From Aminobacter anthyllidis (lineage in GTDB: Bacteria; Pseudomonadota; Alphaproteobacteria; Rhizobiales; Rhizobiaceae): a stretch of DNA of 64,000 bases. The position numbers were made by a program, and so were the translations under genes. The notes under the pieces were generated by a model, which saw nothing but the letters and a program-made list of their open reading frames with translations, searched no databases and was not told where the DNA came from. The DNA lies in assembly GCF_018555685.1 (NCBI RefSeq), contig NZ_JAFLWW010000001.1, forward strand, positions 434,001 to 498,000. The letters run 5' to 3'. Of this stretch, positions 23,564-31,812 are shown in pieces (position 1 is the stretch's first letter; each line of letters begins with the position of its first letter).

Positions 23564-23827
23564 TCAAAGTAGAATTTTCGCAAAGATTGCGGCGGCAGAG
23601 CCGATGATCGAGACGACCATGCATATCGCGGCGGCGGTCTCCAAGCCGGACGTCTTTACCCGCTGCGGCACGAACCGTTCGAACGGGTCGCCTTGTGAGA
23701 AGATCTGCAGTCGATCGTACCACTGCAATCCATGATCAATAGCGCTGAGCCACATTTTAGTCCCGCCACCCAATGTCGCCAACGCTTGGAGCGCCAGCTT
23801 GCGTGGCAGCAATACGTCTCGGCGCAT
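23564..23827 (-). CDS. Small protein with C-terminal membrane segment, 87 aa
   Basis: 87-residue frame starting MRRDVLLPRKLALQALATLG. The C-terminal 25 residues (ETAAAICMVVSIIGSAAAIF) would span the membrane; the rest is soluble with aromatics (IDHGLQWYDRLQIF). It is isolated, with about 170 empty bases on its left and about 240 up to the tRNA on its right. A longer start at 23863 is possible. No family recognised; moderate support from composition only. Confidence 0.4.
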   Translation of the reverse strand: MRRDVLLPRKLALQALATLGGGTKMWLSAIDHGLQWYDRLQIFSQGDPFERFVPQRVKTSGLETAAAICMVVSIIGSAAAIFAKILL

Positions 23828-24063
23828 AGGGTTTCGAGGTGACCGCGACGGCAAGGAAATCAAAATGTCATAGGAACTCGGCGCCTTGCTCAGGGATTGC
23901 AGCCATTAACACGCATGGCGTTCATCCAATCCATGACGCGCGTCGGGATTAGAAGGCGATACGAGGGCGGCTGGAGCAAAGCAATTTTAGCTGGTGCACA
24001 GAACGCTTATTTGACCGTTGTTTGACGGCTTTGGTTTTGTGGTCGCTAAGTGTTTGAAAAACC

Positions 24064-24138
24064 TGGTACGCCCAAGGGGAATCGAACCCCTGTTACCGCC
24101 GTGAAAGGGCGGTGTCCTAACCGCTAGACGATGGGCGC
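24064..24138 (-). tRNA. tRNA-Glu(UUC)
   Basis: 75 bases including encoded CCA. The minus strand reads GCGCCCA, a D arm with GTCTAGCGGTTAGGAC, an anticodon arm CCGCC-CTTTCAC-GGCGG with anticodon UUC, and a T arm AGGGGTTCGATTCCCCT. Acceptor strands GCGCCCA and TGGGCGT pair, with one G-U at the end. Its 3' half is duplicated in decayed form at 14226-14286. Confidence 0.97.
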
Positions 24139-24217
24139 GCTCAGGTGAGGCGGTGTATAATTGGCTTGTTCGCGACAGGCAACCCGTCTTTTTGCTGCGT
24201 CGCGAAATTTTTTCGAC

Positions 24218-25417
24218 TTATCCACGGCGGCGGCCGCAACGCCAGTTCCAGTCGCGTTCCGGACCGACGTCGATGTGGACGGAATTGGTATGGCAGTAGG
24301 TGCCGACCCCGCCGCGGCCCGGCATGGCGCGCAGGTAGCTTGCCAGTTCCCACTTGCCGACGCCGGGAATCTGGATGTCGGCGGCCGCGCAATACATGTG
24401 CTGCGAATTCTTGGCGCCGCGGGCGCGGCGGTTGCGTTCCGGGTTGCGATAGCCCGACGTGACGATCATTTTCTTGCCGTAGTGCTGCTCGGCCGCCTTG
24501 AGGATGCGCACCAGCGACGGCTTCAGGCAGGCGACGTCGACGCTTTCGGTCTGCTTGAGCAAGCCGTTGGGGGCGAGTCGTGCCATGCCGGCTGCCGACG
24601 CCAGCTCCAGGCCAGGATCCTCGTCTTCGTGCAGGTCGACGTCGCTGTCGTCGTTGAGGCCTGACTTGCGCTTGATCTCGAACAGGTCGGTGGTGCGCAC
24701 GCCCGGCAGTGCCCAGTTCGAATCGCCGCCTGACGAGCCGCCCAGCGAAGCAAGCTCCACCGGCTTTGTTTCGGCTTTTGCCGAGGCCAGGGTGATGATC
24801 GGCTTGGCTTTTTCTTCCGCGGCCTTCGGCTTTGCATCGGAGGCTTCGTCGCCCATCGCGATCAGCGGCTTTGCCTTTTGTTCGGCGGGCGCGGGTGCTG
24901 CCTTGGCGGATGAGGAGCCGAACAGCGAGGCAAACAGCCCCTTCTTCTTGGGCGCCTCGGGCTCGGCTGCCGGGCCGTTGGTCAATATGAAACCAGTGTC
25001 CTGCTGCGCAGGCGGCTTGGCCGTTTTCGCTTCCGCGGTCTGGGCAGCTTCAGCTTCCGTCGTCGGCTGTTCCGCTGCGGCCGCTGTCGCGGGCTGCTGT
25101 GGCTGTTCGGCACTGGCTATGACAACTTCAGCCGCATTCTCTGCGCCTGGCTTGACCAGTGGAACATAGCCGACCTGGTCGGGAAGGGCGGTGTCGCCTG
25201 CCGGGCTCATCGTTGCCTGGGCAACTGTGGGGGCGCCGGCGGCGGCTGCAGATTGAGTCGTGGTGGTTTCGGTGGTCGTTGCGGCGTTGGCCGCGGGATT
25301 TGTCAGGTCGAAATTGGGTTCGCCCGTCGAGGAACAGGACACACTAAGCAGCGAAACCAGCACGGTCAGCGCAACGCCGCATCGCCGGTCTGCGAATCGC
25401 AGTCGTCCTGACGTCAA
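24218..25417 (-). CDS. Lipoprotein with YcbK/M15-type peptidase domain (DUF882)
   Basis: 399-residue envelope protein. The lipobox LLSVSC sits near residues 23-28 of a signal peptide. A long alanine/glutamate/proline/lysine-rich linker follows to about residue 280. The C-terminal M15-like domain contains SGYRNPERNRRARG, NSQHMYCAAADIQIPG (His and Asp zinc ligands) and CHTNSVHIDVGP (second His), as in D-alanyl-D-alanine carboxypeptidase-like YcbK proteins. It probably acts on periplasmic peptidoglycan peptides. Monocistronic, upstream of tRNA-Glu on the same strand. Confidence 0.86.
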   Translation of the reverse strand: MTSGRLRFADRRCGVALTVLVSLLSVSCSSTGEPNFDLTNPAANAATTTETTTTQSAAAAGAPTVAQATMSPAGDTALPDQVGYVPLVKPGAENAAEVVIASAEQPQQPATAAAAEQPTTEAEAAQTAEAKTAKPPAQQDTGFILTNGPAAEPEAPKKKGLFASLFGSSSAKAAPAPAEQKAKPLIAMGDEASDAKPKAAEEKAKPIITLASAKAETKPVELASLGGSSGGDSNWALPGVRTTDLFEIKRKSGLNDDSDVDLHEDEDPGLELASAAGMARLAPNGLLKQTESVDVACLKPSLVRILKAAEQHYGKKMIVTSGYRNPERNRRARGAKNSQHMYCAAADIQIPGVGKWELASYLRAMPGRGGVGTYCHTNSVHIDVGPERDWNWRCGRRRG

Positions 25418-25633
25418 ACCGGTCCCCTCTCATGCACTGCAGGCCAACGATTGTGCTTGGCGATTGAAATCGTACGTTTACGCAACCACGCTCCTGAACG
25501 AGAAGCGGTACTCAAACTTAAGGCAATGAACCCCCATTTAGCGGGCTAGGCGCCAATTAAGGCGAGATCATGATAGGCGCCACGTTTTCGCCCTCTTGGT
25601 AAAGGGCGTCAATTCACTGCCTGTGACAGCTGG

Positions 25634-27463
25634 TTACACGCGGACTTTCACATAGCTGCCCGGGGCATCCTCTAGCACCCGCCCGCTTATGCCAGGCTTG
25701 CGCGCCGCAACGCGGGTGTCGTCCTTGGCCTCGATCCAGCGCTGCCAGTGCGGCCACCACGAGCCGGGTGTCTCGACGGCACCTTGGAGCCAGGCGTCGA
25801 AGTCGCCCAGCGGCTTGCCGCCCGACCAGAACTGGTACTTGCCGGCGGCGGGCGGATTGACAACGCCGGCGATATGCCCGGAGCCGCCGACGACATAGTC
25901 GACATCGCCACCAAAATACTGGCAGCCGAGGAAGACCGAGCGGGCAGGGGCGATGTGGTCCTCGCGCGCCGCCAGATTGTAGACCGGGATGGTGACGTCG
26001 GCGAGCGAGATGGTTCGGCCGGCAAGTTCCATCCGGCCTTGCGACAGGTTGTTCTCGAGATAGCAGTTGCGCAGGTAGAAGGAGTGATTGGCCGCAGCCA
26101 TGCGCGTCGAATCGGCATTCCAGTAAAGCAGGTCGAACGGCGTCGGCTCCTTGCCGCGCATGTAGTTGTTGATGACATAGGGCCAGATCAGGTCGCCCGA
26201 GCGCAGCATGTTGAAGGCCGTCGCCATCTTGGTGCCGTCGAGATAGCCCTTGTCCTTCATTGCCCCTTCGAGGGCCTTGATTTGATCCTCGTCGACGAAC
26301 ACCTTGAGGTCGCCGGCATAGGTGAAGTCGACCTGGGTGGTGAAGAAGGTGACCGACTGGATGCGGTGGTCGCCCTCCTGGGCCAGTAGCGCCAGTGCTG
26401 CCGCAAGCAGCGTGCCGCCGACGCAATAGCCGATCGCGTTGACCTCGCGTTCGCCGGTGGCCTGCTCGATCGTGTCTAGACCGTATTGCAGGCCCTCGCG
26501 GATATAGGCTTCCCAGTTCTTGAGGCCGTGGCGCTGGTCAGGGTTGATCCACGAGATGACGAAGACGGTGTGGCCCTGTTCGACCGCCCAGCGGATGAAG
26601 GACTTCTGCGGGTTGAGGTCGAGGATGTAGAACTTGTTGATCCATGGCGGGCAGATCAGCAGCGGCCGCTTCAGCACCTTTTCGGTGGTGGGCGTGTACT
26701 GGATGATTTCGGCGACATCGCTGCGGCCGACGACCTTGCCGGGCGTGGTGGCGATGTTCTTGCCGATTTCGAAGCCTGAATAGTCGGCTTGCCGGAGCTT
26801 GAGGTCGCCCTTGCCGGCCAAAATGTCCTCGGCGAACATCTTCATGCCGCGCACCAGGTTTTCGCCATTGCTGGCGACGGTTTCGCGAAACAATTCCGGA
26901 TTGGTCAGGATGAAATTCGACGGCGAGATCGCGTTGGCGACCTGCTTGACGTAGAAGCCGGCCTTGTGGCGGGTGTGCTCGTCGAGACCGTCGGCATGAT
27001 CGACAAGATCGCCGGCCCAGCGCGCCGTCACCAGATAGGCCTGCTTGAGGAAATCGAAGAAGGCGTTGCGGCCCCACTCGGGGTCGAGGAAGCGCTTGTC
27101 GGTTCGATCGGGTTTGACTGCGTCGTCGACCTCGTCGCCGCCCATGCGCTGGATCGACTTGCTCCACACGTCGAGATAGCCCGAAAACAGCCGGGTCTGT
27201 GCCTCGAGCGCGCGCTGTGGGTCGGACAGCCAGTATTCGGTGAGCTTGGAGAAGGTCTTGACCATGTCGGCCATGGGCTCTGCGACGGTGTCGCGAAGCT
27301 CACCTTTTTCGCGCGGTTCGGCCCAGGCGGAGGCTGCCTTGCCGGCCTGCTCGATCATGCGGGCCATGTTGAGCGCAAAACGCTCGGGGTCTTTGACGAG
27401 GTATTGCTCGACGGAGGAGGGGGAATCGCCACTCGGCTTGTCCGAATCGTCTACCTTCGCCAT
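25634..27463 (-). CDS. phaC: Class I poly(3-hydroxyalkanoate) synthase
   Basis: 609-residue polymerase joining 3-hydroxyacyl-CoA into PHA storage granules. The lipase-like box is IGYCVGGTLL with the nucleophile cysteine in GYCVGG; PPWINKFYILDLNP and WAVEQGHTVFVISW are typical class I segments, REDHIAP holds the catalytic aspartate region and GGSGHIAGVVNPP the histidine. The length matches class I. ATG at 27463 is chosen from several in-frame starts since GGGAGG lies upstream, though 12 bases away; 27493 and 27502 remain possible. No phasin or phaR lies next to it. Confidence 0.95.
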   Translation of the reverse strand: MAKVDDSDKPSGDSPSSVEQYLVKDPERFALNMARMIEQAGKAASAWAEPREKGELRDTVAEPMADMVKTFSKLTEYWLSDPQRALEAQTRLFSGYLDVWSKSIQRMGGDEVDDAVKPDRTDKRFLDPEWGRNAFFDFLKQAYLVTARWAGDLVDHADGLDEHTRHKAGFYVKQVANAISPSNFILTNPELFRETVASNGENLVRGMKMFAEDILAGKGDLKLRQADYSGFEIGKNIATTPGKVVGRSDVAEIIQYTPTTEKVLKRPLLICPPWINKFYILDLNPQKSFIRWAVEQGHTVFVISWINPDQRHGLKNWEAYIREGLQYGLDTIEQATGEREVNAIGYCVGGTLLAAALALLAQEGDHRIQSVTFFTTQVDFTYAGDLKVFVDEDQIKALEGAMKDKGYLDGTKMATAFNMLRSGDLIWPYVINNYMRGKEPTPFDLLYWNADSTRMAAANHSFYLRNCYLENNLSQGRMELAGRTISLADVTIPVYNLAAREDHIAPARSVFLGCQYFGGDVDYVVGGSGHIAGVVNPPAAGKYQFWSGGKPLGDFDAWLQGAVETPGSWWPHWQRWIEAKDDTRVAARKPGISGRVLEDAPGSYVKVRV

Positions 27464-27562
27464 GGTTCTTGCAGGTCCTCCCAAAGCGCCCATTGTTGAC
27501 ATAGTATCATGTGACGTCTTACCGGGTCCAACGCGCTCTACCGCGCCTGTCGGGGAAACTTT

Positions 27563-27955
27563 ATGACATATAGTGTTGGTCGGAATGTTTTTTTCTGTGC
27601 CCGCGTGATGTTGTCAGCCGGTGCGCTGGCATTGGCTGTTGCCGCCAGCGGCTGCACCAGCACGAATACCACGACCGCCAGCAGTGCCGCGCCGGCCACC
27701 GGGCGTGGCGCGCAGGACACCGGAACCTACCCCAATCTCAACATTCCGCCAAAGGTAGCCGCCGCCCAGTTCACCGAGGACCAGAAAGCAGCCAAGCTGG
27801 CCCAGCTCCAGGCCGCGCAACAGCGCCAGGGCGCCAAGGCCGGCGCCGGCGGTGGCAACTCGGCTGCGATGACCACGTTGGCCAGAAAGCACGGCGACGA
27901 CACGCTGAAGGCCATCGAAGGCAAGTGCGAGACTATCGACCCCGCCTGCAATTGA
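27563..27955 (+). CDS. Small lipoprotein of unknown function
   Basis: 130-residue protein, divergent from phaC. The signal peptide ends in AVAASGC, with the lipidated cysteine at residue 31. The mature part is Thr/Ser-rich, then YPNLNIPPKVAAAQFTEDQK and an alanine/glutamine helix, ending in a small loop with two cysteines (KCETIDPAC). It is probably an outer-membrane or periplasm-facing lipoprotein. It ends 48 bases before the aminotransferase and may share its transcript. No functional family recognised. Confidence 0.78.
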   Translation: MTYSVGRNVFFCARVMLSAGALALAVAASGCTSTNTTTASSAAPATGRGAQDTGTYPNLNIPPKVAAAQFTEDQKAAKLAQLQAAQQRQGAKAGAGGGNSAAMTTLARKHGDDTLKAIEGKCETIDPACN

Positions 27956-28003
27956 GTGTATATCGCGCACGCATCGCGCAGCCCCCGATTACCTGGAACT
28001 GAC

Positions 28004-29221
28004 ATGGAAGAATTTCACAAGGTCCGCCGCCTTCCGCCCTATGTCTTCGAGCAGGTCAACCGGCTGAAGGCCTCGGCCCGTTCGCGCGGCGCCGACATCA
28101 TCGACCTTGGCATGGGCAATCCGGACCTGCCGACGCCGACCGCCATCGTCGACAAGCTGTGCGAAGTGGTTCGCGACCCGCGCACCCATCGTTATTCCTC
28201 CTCGCGCGGCATTCCCGGCCTGCGCCGCGCCCAGGCTAATTATTATGCCCGCCGCTTTGGCGTGAAGCTCAATCCCGACACCCAGGTCGTTGCGACGCTG
28301 GGCTCGAAGGAAGGCTTCGCCAACATGGCGCAGGCGATCACCGCACCCGGCGACGTGGTGCTGTGTCCCGATCCGACCTATCCGATCCACGCCTTCGGCT
28401 TCATCATGTCGGGCGGTGTCATCCGCTCGCTGCAGGCGAAGCCCGATGACGGCTTCATCCCCGCGCTCGAGCGTGGCGTTCGCCACTCGATCCCCAAGCC
28501 GCTGGCGCTGATCCTCAACTACCCGTCGAACCCGACGGCATTTGTCGCTTCGCTCGACTTCTACAAGGACGTCGTCGCCTTCGCGAAGAAGCACGACATC
28601 ATCATCTTGTCGGATCTTGCCTATTCGGAGATCTATTTCGACGGCAATCCGCCGCCATCGGTGCTGCAGGTGCCCGGCGCGATCGACGTCACTGTCGAAT
28701 TCACCTCGATGTCGAAGACCTTTTCGATGCCGGGCTGGCGCATGGGATTTGCCGTCGGCAACGAGCGCCTCATCGCCGCGCTGACGCGCGTGAAGTCATA
28801 TCTCGACTACGGTGCGTTCACGCCGATCCAGGTGGCAGCGACCGCGGCGCTCAATGGCGACGGCACCGACATCTCGGAGGTACGCGAGGTCTATCACAAG
28901 CGCCGCGACGTGATGGTCGACTCGTTCACCCGAGCAGGCTGGGAAATCCCGGCGCCGGCGGCGACGATGTTTGCCTGGGCACCGATCCCCGAGCCGTTCA
29001 AGCATCTTGGTTCGCTCGAATTCTCCAAGCTCTTGATCGAGCATGCCGACGTGGCGGTGGCTCCCGGCGTTGGTTTCGGCGAGCACGGCGACGACTATGT
29101 GCGTCTCGCACTTGTCGAAAACGAGCACCGGATCCGTCAGGCGGCGCGCAACATCAAGCGCTTCCTGACGACTACGGGCAAACATCCCAACAATGTGGTC
29201 CCGCTCGCAGCCCATCGCTGA
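28004..29221 (+). CDS. PLP aminotransferase, AlaC/LL-DAP aminotransferase-like
   Basis: 405-residue class I aminotransferase. N-terminal RLPPYVFEQVNRLKASARSR and GMGNPDLPTP match E. coli AlaC closely. The PLP lysine lies in TSMSKTFSMPGWRMGF, and LNYPSNPTA and LSDLAYSEI give the other cofactor contacts. AlaC makes alanine from pyruvate and glutamate; the related DapL acts in lysine synthesis. The position just before homoserine dehydrogenase suggests amino-acid synthesis. ATG at 28004 is chosen because MEEFHKVRRLPPYVF is the natural family start. Confidence 0.9.
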   Translation: MEEFHKVRRLPPYVFEQVNRLKASARSRGADIIDLGMGNPDLPTPTAIVDKLCEVVRDPRTHRYSSSRGIPGLRRAQANYYARRFGVKLNPDTQVVATLGSKEGFANMAQAITAPGDVVLCPDPTYPIHAFGFIMSGGVIRSLQAKPDDGFIPALERGVRHSIPKPLALILNYPSNPTAFVASLDFYKDVVAFAKKHDIIILSDLAYSEIYFDGNPPPSVLQVPGAIDVTVEFTSMSKTFSMPGWRMGFAVGNERLIAALTRVKSYLDYGAFTPIQVAATAALNGDGTDISEVREVYHKRRDVMVDSFTRAGWEIPAPAATMFAWAPIPEPFKHLGSLEFSKLLIEHADVAVAPGVGFGEHGDDYVRLALVENEHRIRQAARNIKRFLTTTGKHPNNVVPLAAHR

Positions 29222-29272
29222 GCGCACCGCAGAAGCAATCCAGAACTACCGAAATAAGAGGCGCCGTCGACC

Positions 29273-30589
29273 ATGGCTGAAGCATTGCGTGTTGGAATTG
29301 CCGGTCTCGGCACGGTCGGTGCTTCGGTGGCGCGCGTGCTGCGCGACAAGGCAGCCGAACTCACTCGCCAGTGCGGCCGCGAAATCGTCGTCACTGCCGT
29401 TTCAGCCCGCGACCGCACCCGCGACCGAGGCGTCGACCTGAGCGGCGCCAAGTGGTTCGACGATCCGATCGAACTGGCCGAGAAGGCTGATATCGACGTC
29501 TTCGTCGAACTGATCGGCGGCGACGAGGGCGCTGCCCGTTCCTGCGTTCGCGCCGCGCTTGATGCGGGCCGGCATGTCGTGACCGCCAACAAGGCGCTGC
29601 TCGCCAAGCATGGCGTGGCCCTTGCCGAGGTCGCCGAGAAGAAAGGCGTGCTGCTCAACTATGAAGCGGCGGTGGCCGGCGGCATTCCTGTCATCAAGAC
29701 GATGCGCGAGGCGATGGCCGGCAACAGCGTCACCCGCGTGTTCGGCATTCTCAACGGTACCTGCAACTACATCCTGACGCGCATGGAAGCCGAGGGCCTG
29801 ACCTTCGAGGCTTGCCTCGCCGACGCGCAGCGCCTGGGCTACGCCGAAGCCGACCCGACCTTCGACATCGAGGGCAATGATACGGCCCACAAGCTCGCCA
29901 TCCTGACCAGCCTGGCCTTCGGCTCGAAGATCGCGGCCGACGATATCTATATGGAAGGCATCTCCAACATCACCCAGGCCGACATTCGCGCGGCGGCTGA
30001 ACTCGGCTACCGCATCAAGCTGCTCGGCGTCGCCCAGCGCACCGAAAGCGGCATCGAGCAGCGCGTTCACCCGACCATGGTGCCGACGGCCTCGGTCATC
30101 GCCCAGGTTCATGGCGTCACCAACGCGGTGGCGATCGAGACCGATATTCTCGGCGAATTGCTGCTGTCAGGCCCCGGTGCTGGCGGCAACGCGACCGCAT
30201 CGGCCGTCGTTGGCGACATCGCCGATATCGCCAAGAGCCGCCCCGGCTTCCAGCACGGCCCGGTGTTTGGCCGTCCAGCCAAGGAACTGAAGCCCTACAA
30301 GAAAGCGCAGATGCGCAGTCACGCCGGCGGGTATTTCATCCGCCTGACCGTGCATGATCGTATCGGCGTGTTCGCGGCTATCGCCAAGCGTATGGCCGAC
30401 AACGACATTTCGCTGGAGTCGATCGTCCAGCACGCCAATGGCACGGAAGGCGGCATCGCCCAGAAGACCGTCATCCTGGTGACCCACGAGACGACAGAAG
30501 CTGCCGTGCGCAAGGCTGTCGATGGTGTGACCAAGGACGGTCACCTGACCGACAAGCCGCAGGTCATCCGCATCGAGCGCGCTGGCTGA
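29273..30589 (+). CDS. hom: Homoserine dehydrogenase
   Basis: 438-residue NAD(P)-dependent enzyme converting aspartate semialdehyde to homoserine for threonine and methionine. N-terminal Rossmann motif GIAGLGTVGASVARVL; catalytic region NYEAAVAGGIPVIKTMREA and GILNGTCNYILTRME; substrate segment YAEADPTFDIEGND with the conserved lysine in DTAHKLAIL. A C-terminal ACT domain (FIRLTVHDRIGVFAAIAKRM) points to feedback control by an end product. It lies 51 bases after the aminotransferase on the same strand. Confidence 0.97.
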   Translation: MAEALRVGIAGLGTVGASVARVLRDKAAELTRQCGREIVVTAVSARDRTRDRGVDLSGAKWFDDPIELAEKADIDVFVELIGGDEGAARSCVRAALDAGRHVVTANKALLAKHGVALAEVAEKKGVLLNYEAAVAGGIPVIKTMREAMAGNSVTRVFGILNGTCNYILTRMEAEGLTFEACLADAQRLGYAEADPTFDIEGNDTAHKLAILTSLAFGSKIAADDIYMEGISNITQADIRAAAELGYRIKLLGVAQRTESGIEQRVHPTMVPTASVIAQVHGVTNAVAIETDILGELLLSGPGAGGNATASAVVGDIADIAKSRPGFQHGPVFGRPAKELKPYKKAQMRSHAGGYFIRLTVHDRIGVFAAIAKRMADNDISLESIVQHANGTEGGIAQKTVILVTHETTEAAVRKAVDGVTKDGHLTDKPQVIRIERAG

Positions 30590-30606
30590 TCCGGCTTCGG
30601 CGCAGA

Positions 30607-30626
30607 GGGGGCACAAATGTGCCCCC
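30607..30626 (+). terminator. Hairpin after hom
   Basis: GGGGGCAC-AAAT-GTGCCCCC is a perfect 8-pair stem with a 4-base loop, 17 bases after the hom stop. No T run follows, so termination may be Rho-aided or the hairpin may stabilise the mRNA. Confidence 0.6.
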
Positions 30627-30781
30627 GAACGGGCAGTCAAGCCTCATTCCCTTTCAATCGATTGATATTGTTTCGCTTTCGATAAAGCGGGCAACAGGTC
30701 TTGCCGTTGTCATGCGGGTTTGACAATAAGAGCCGGCCCGGTTTGGGCGCTCCGAACTCATCGACTTCAGGACCCAGAATT

Positions 30782-31756
30782 ATGGCGAAAAGCGTTGTAG
30801 CCGGCCTCGACCGGATTCTCACCATGGAACTCGTGCGCGTCACCGAGCGGGCTGCCGTGGCTGCTGCCCGGCTGCGCGGACGCGGCGACGAGAAGGCCGC
30901 CGACCAGGTCGCCGTCGATGCCATGCGCCAGGAACTGAACCGCCTCGCCATCAAGGGCACCGTCGTCATCGGTGAAGGCGAACGCGACGAAGCGCCGATG
31001 CTCTATATCGGTGAGGAAGTCGGTTCTGGCGGCCCTGATGTCGACATCGCGCTCGACCCGCTCGAAGGCACCACCATCTGCGCCAAGAACCTGCCCAACG
31101 CCCTTGCTGTCATCGCCATCGCCGAAAAGGGCAGCCTGCTGTTCGCGCCTGACGTCTACATGGACAAGATTGCAGTCGGCCCGGGCTATCCCGAAGGCGT
31201 CATCGACATCGACGCTTCGCCGGCTGAAAACATCGCCAGCGTCGCCAAGGCCAAGGGCGTGCCGGTCGAAGAAATCACTGCCTGCATTCTCGACCGCCCG
31301 CGCCATGCCAAGCTGATCGAAGCCGTGCGAGCGACCGGTGCCGCCATTCGCCTGATCGGCGATGGCGATGTGGCCGGCGTCATCCACACCACCGATCCCG
31401 ATGAAACCGGCATCGACATCTATCTCGGCACCGGCGGTGCGCCCGAGGGCGTGCTTGCCGCAGCCGCGTTGCGCTGCACCGGCGGCCAGATGTTGGGTCG
31501 TCTGCTACTCGACTCGCCTGAGAAGGTCGCCCGCGCCGCAACCATGGGCATCACCGACCCCAAGAAGGTCTATCGCATCGAGGAAATGGCGCGCGGCGAC
31601 GTGCTGTTTGCAGCAACCGGCGTCACCGATGGCAACATGCTTGCCGGCGTGAAGTTCGGCCGCGATTCGATCACCACCCACACCATCGTGCTGCGTTCGT
31701 CGTCAAAGACTGTCCGCGAGATCAAGGCGCGCCACCAGGATCTGGAAAAATTCTGA
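30782..31756 (+). CDS. glpX: Class II fructose-1,6-bisphosphatase
   Basis: 324-residue GlpX-type phosphatase producing fructose 6-phosphate in gluconeogenesis. Metal and substrate motifs: IGEGERDEAPMLYIGE, VDIALDPLEGTTICAKN and DIYLGTGGAPEGVLAAAALR. The start at 30782 matches the family N-terminus (AKSVVAGLDRILTMELVRVT); a longer open frame upstream lacks similarity. It is followed 57 bases later by recJ in the same direction, a common rhizobial arrangement. Confidence 0.97.
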   Translation: MAKSVVAGLDRILTMELVRVTERAAVAAARLRGRGDEKAADQVAVDAMRQELNRLAIKGTVVIGEGERDEAPMLYIGEEVGSGGPDVDIALDPLEGTTICAKNLPNALAVIAIAEKGSLLFAPDVYMDKIAVGPGYPEGVIDIDASPAENIASVAKAKGVPVEEITACILDRPRHAKLIEAVRATGAAIRLIGDGDVAGVIHTTDPDETGIDIYLGTGGAPEGVLAAAALRCTGGQMLGRLLLDSPEKVARAATMGITDPKKVYRIEEMARGDVLFAATGVTDGNMLAGVKFGRDSITTHTIVLRSSSKTVREIKARHQDLEKF

Positions 31757-31812
31757 TTACGCGCTTGTTCCGGTCGCCTATGGTCGCTCTGCAGCGGGTG
31801 GACCTCAACTGA

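Larger units (their letters stand above)
14226..24138. mobile_element. Putative old genomic islet between tRNA-Glu and its 3' copy
   Basis: About 9.9 kb bounded by an intact tRNA-Glu at 24064-24138 and a decayed direct repeat of its 3' half at 14226-14286, with the interior on the 3' side of the tRNA as expected for tRNA-targeting integrases. Cargo is one LysR/ABC transporter/hydrolase operon and one small unknown gene. No integrase or transposase remains, and the repeat is eroded, so any transfer was not recent. A local duplication of the tRNA end is the alternative. Confidence 0.5.

Noticed and set aside
23350-23583. 77-codon minus-strand frame overlapping the LysR start
   Set aside because: It overlaps the regulator's 5' end and the 87-residue gene's 3' end in a different frame, with no natural composition.
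24001-24063. Possible second tRNA next to tRNA-Glu
   Set aside because: The AT-richer stretch is only the 3' flank of the tRNA; no second cloverleaf can be drawn.
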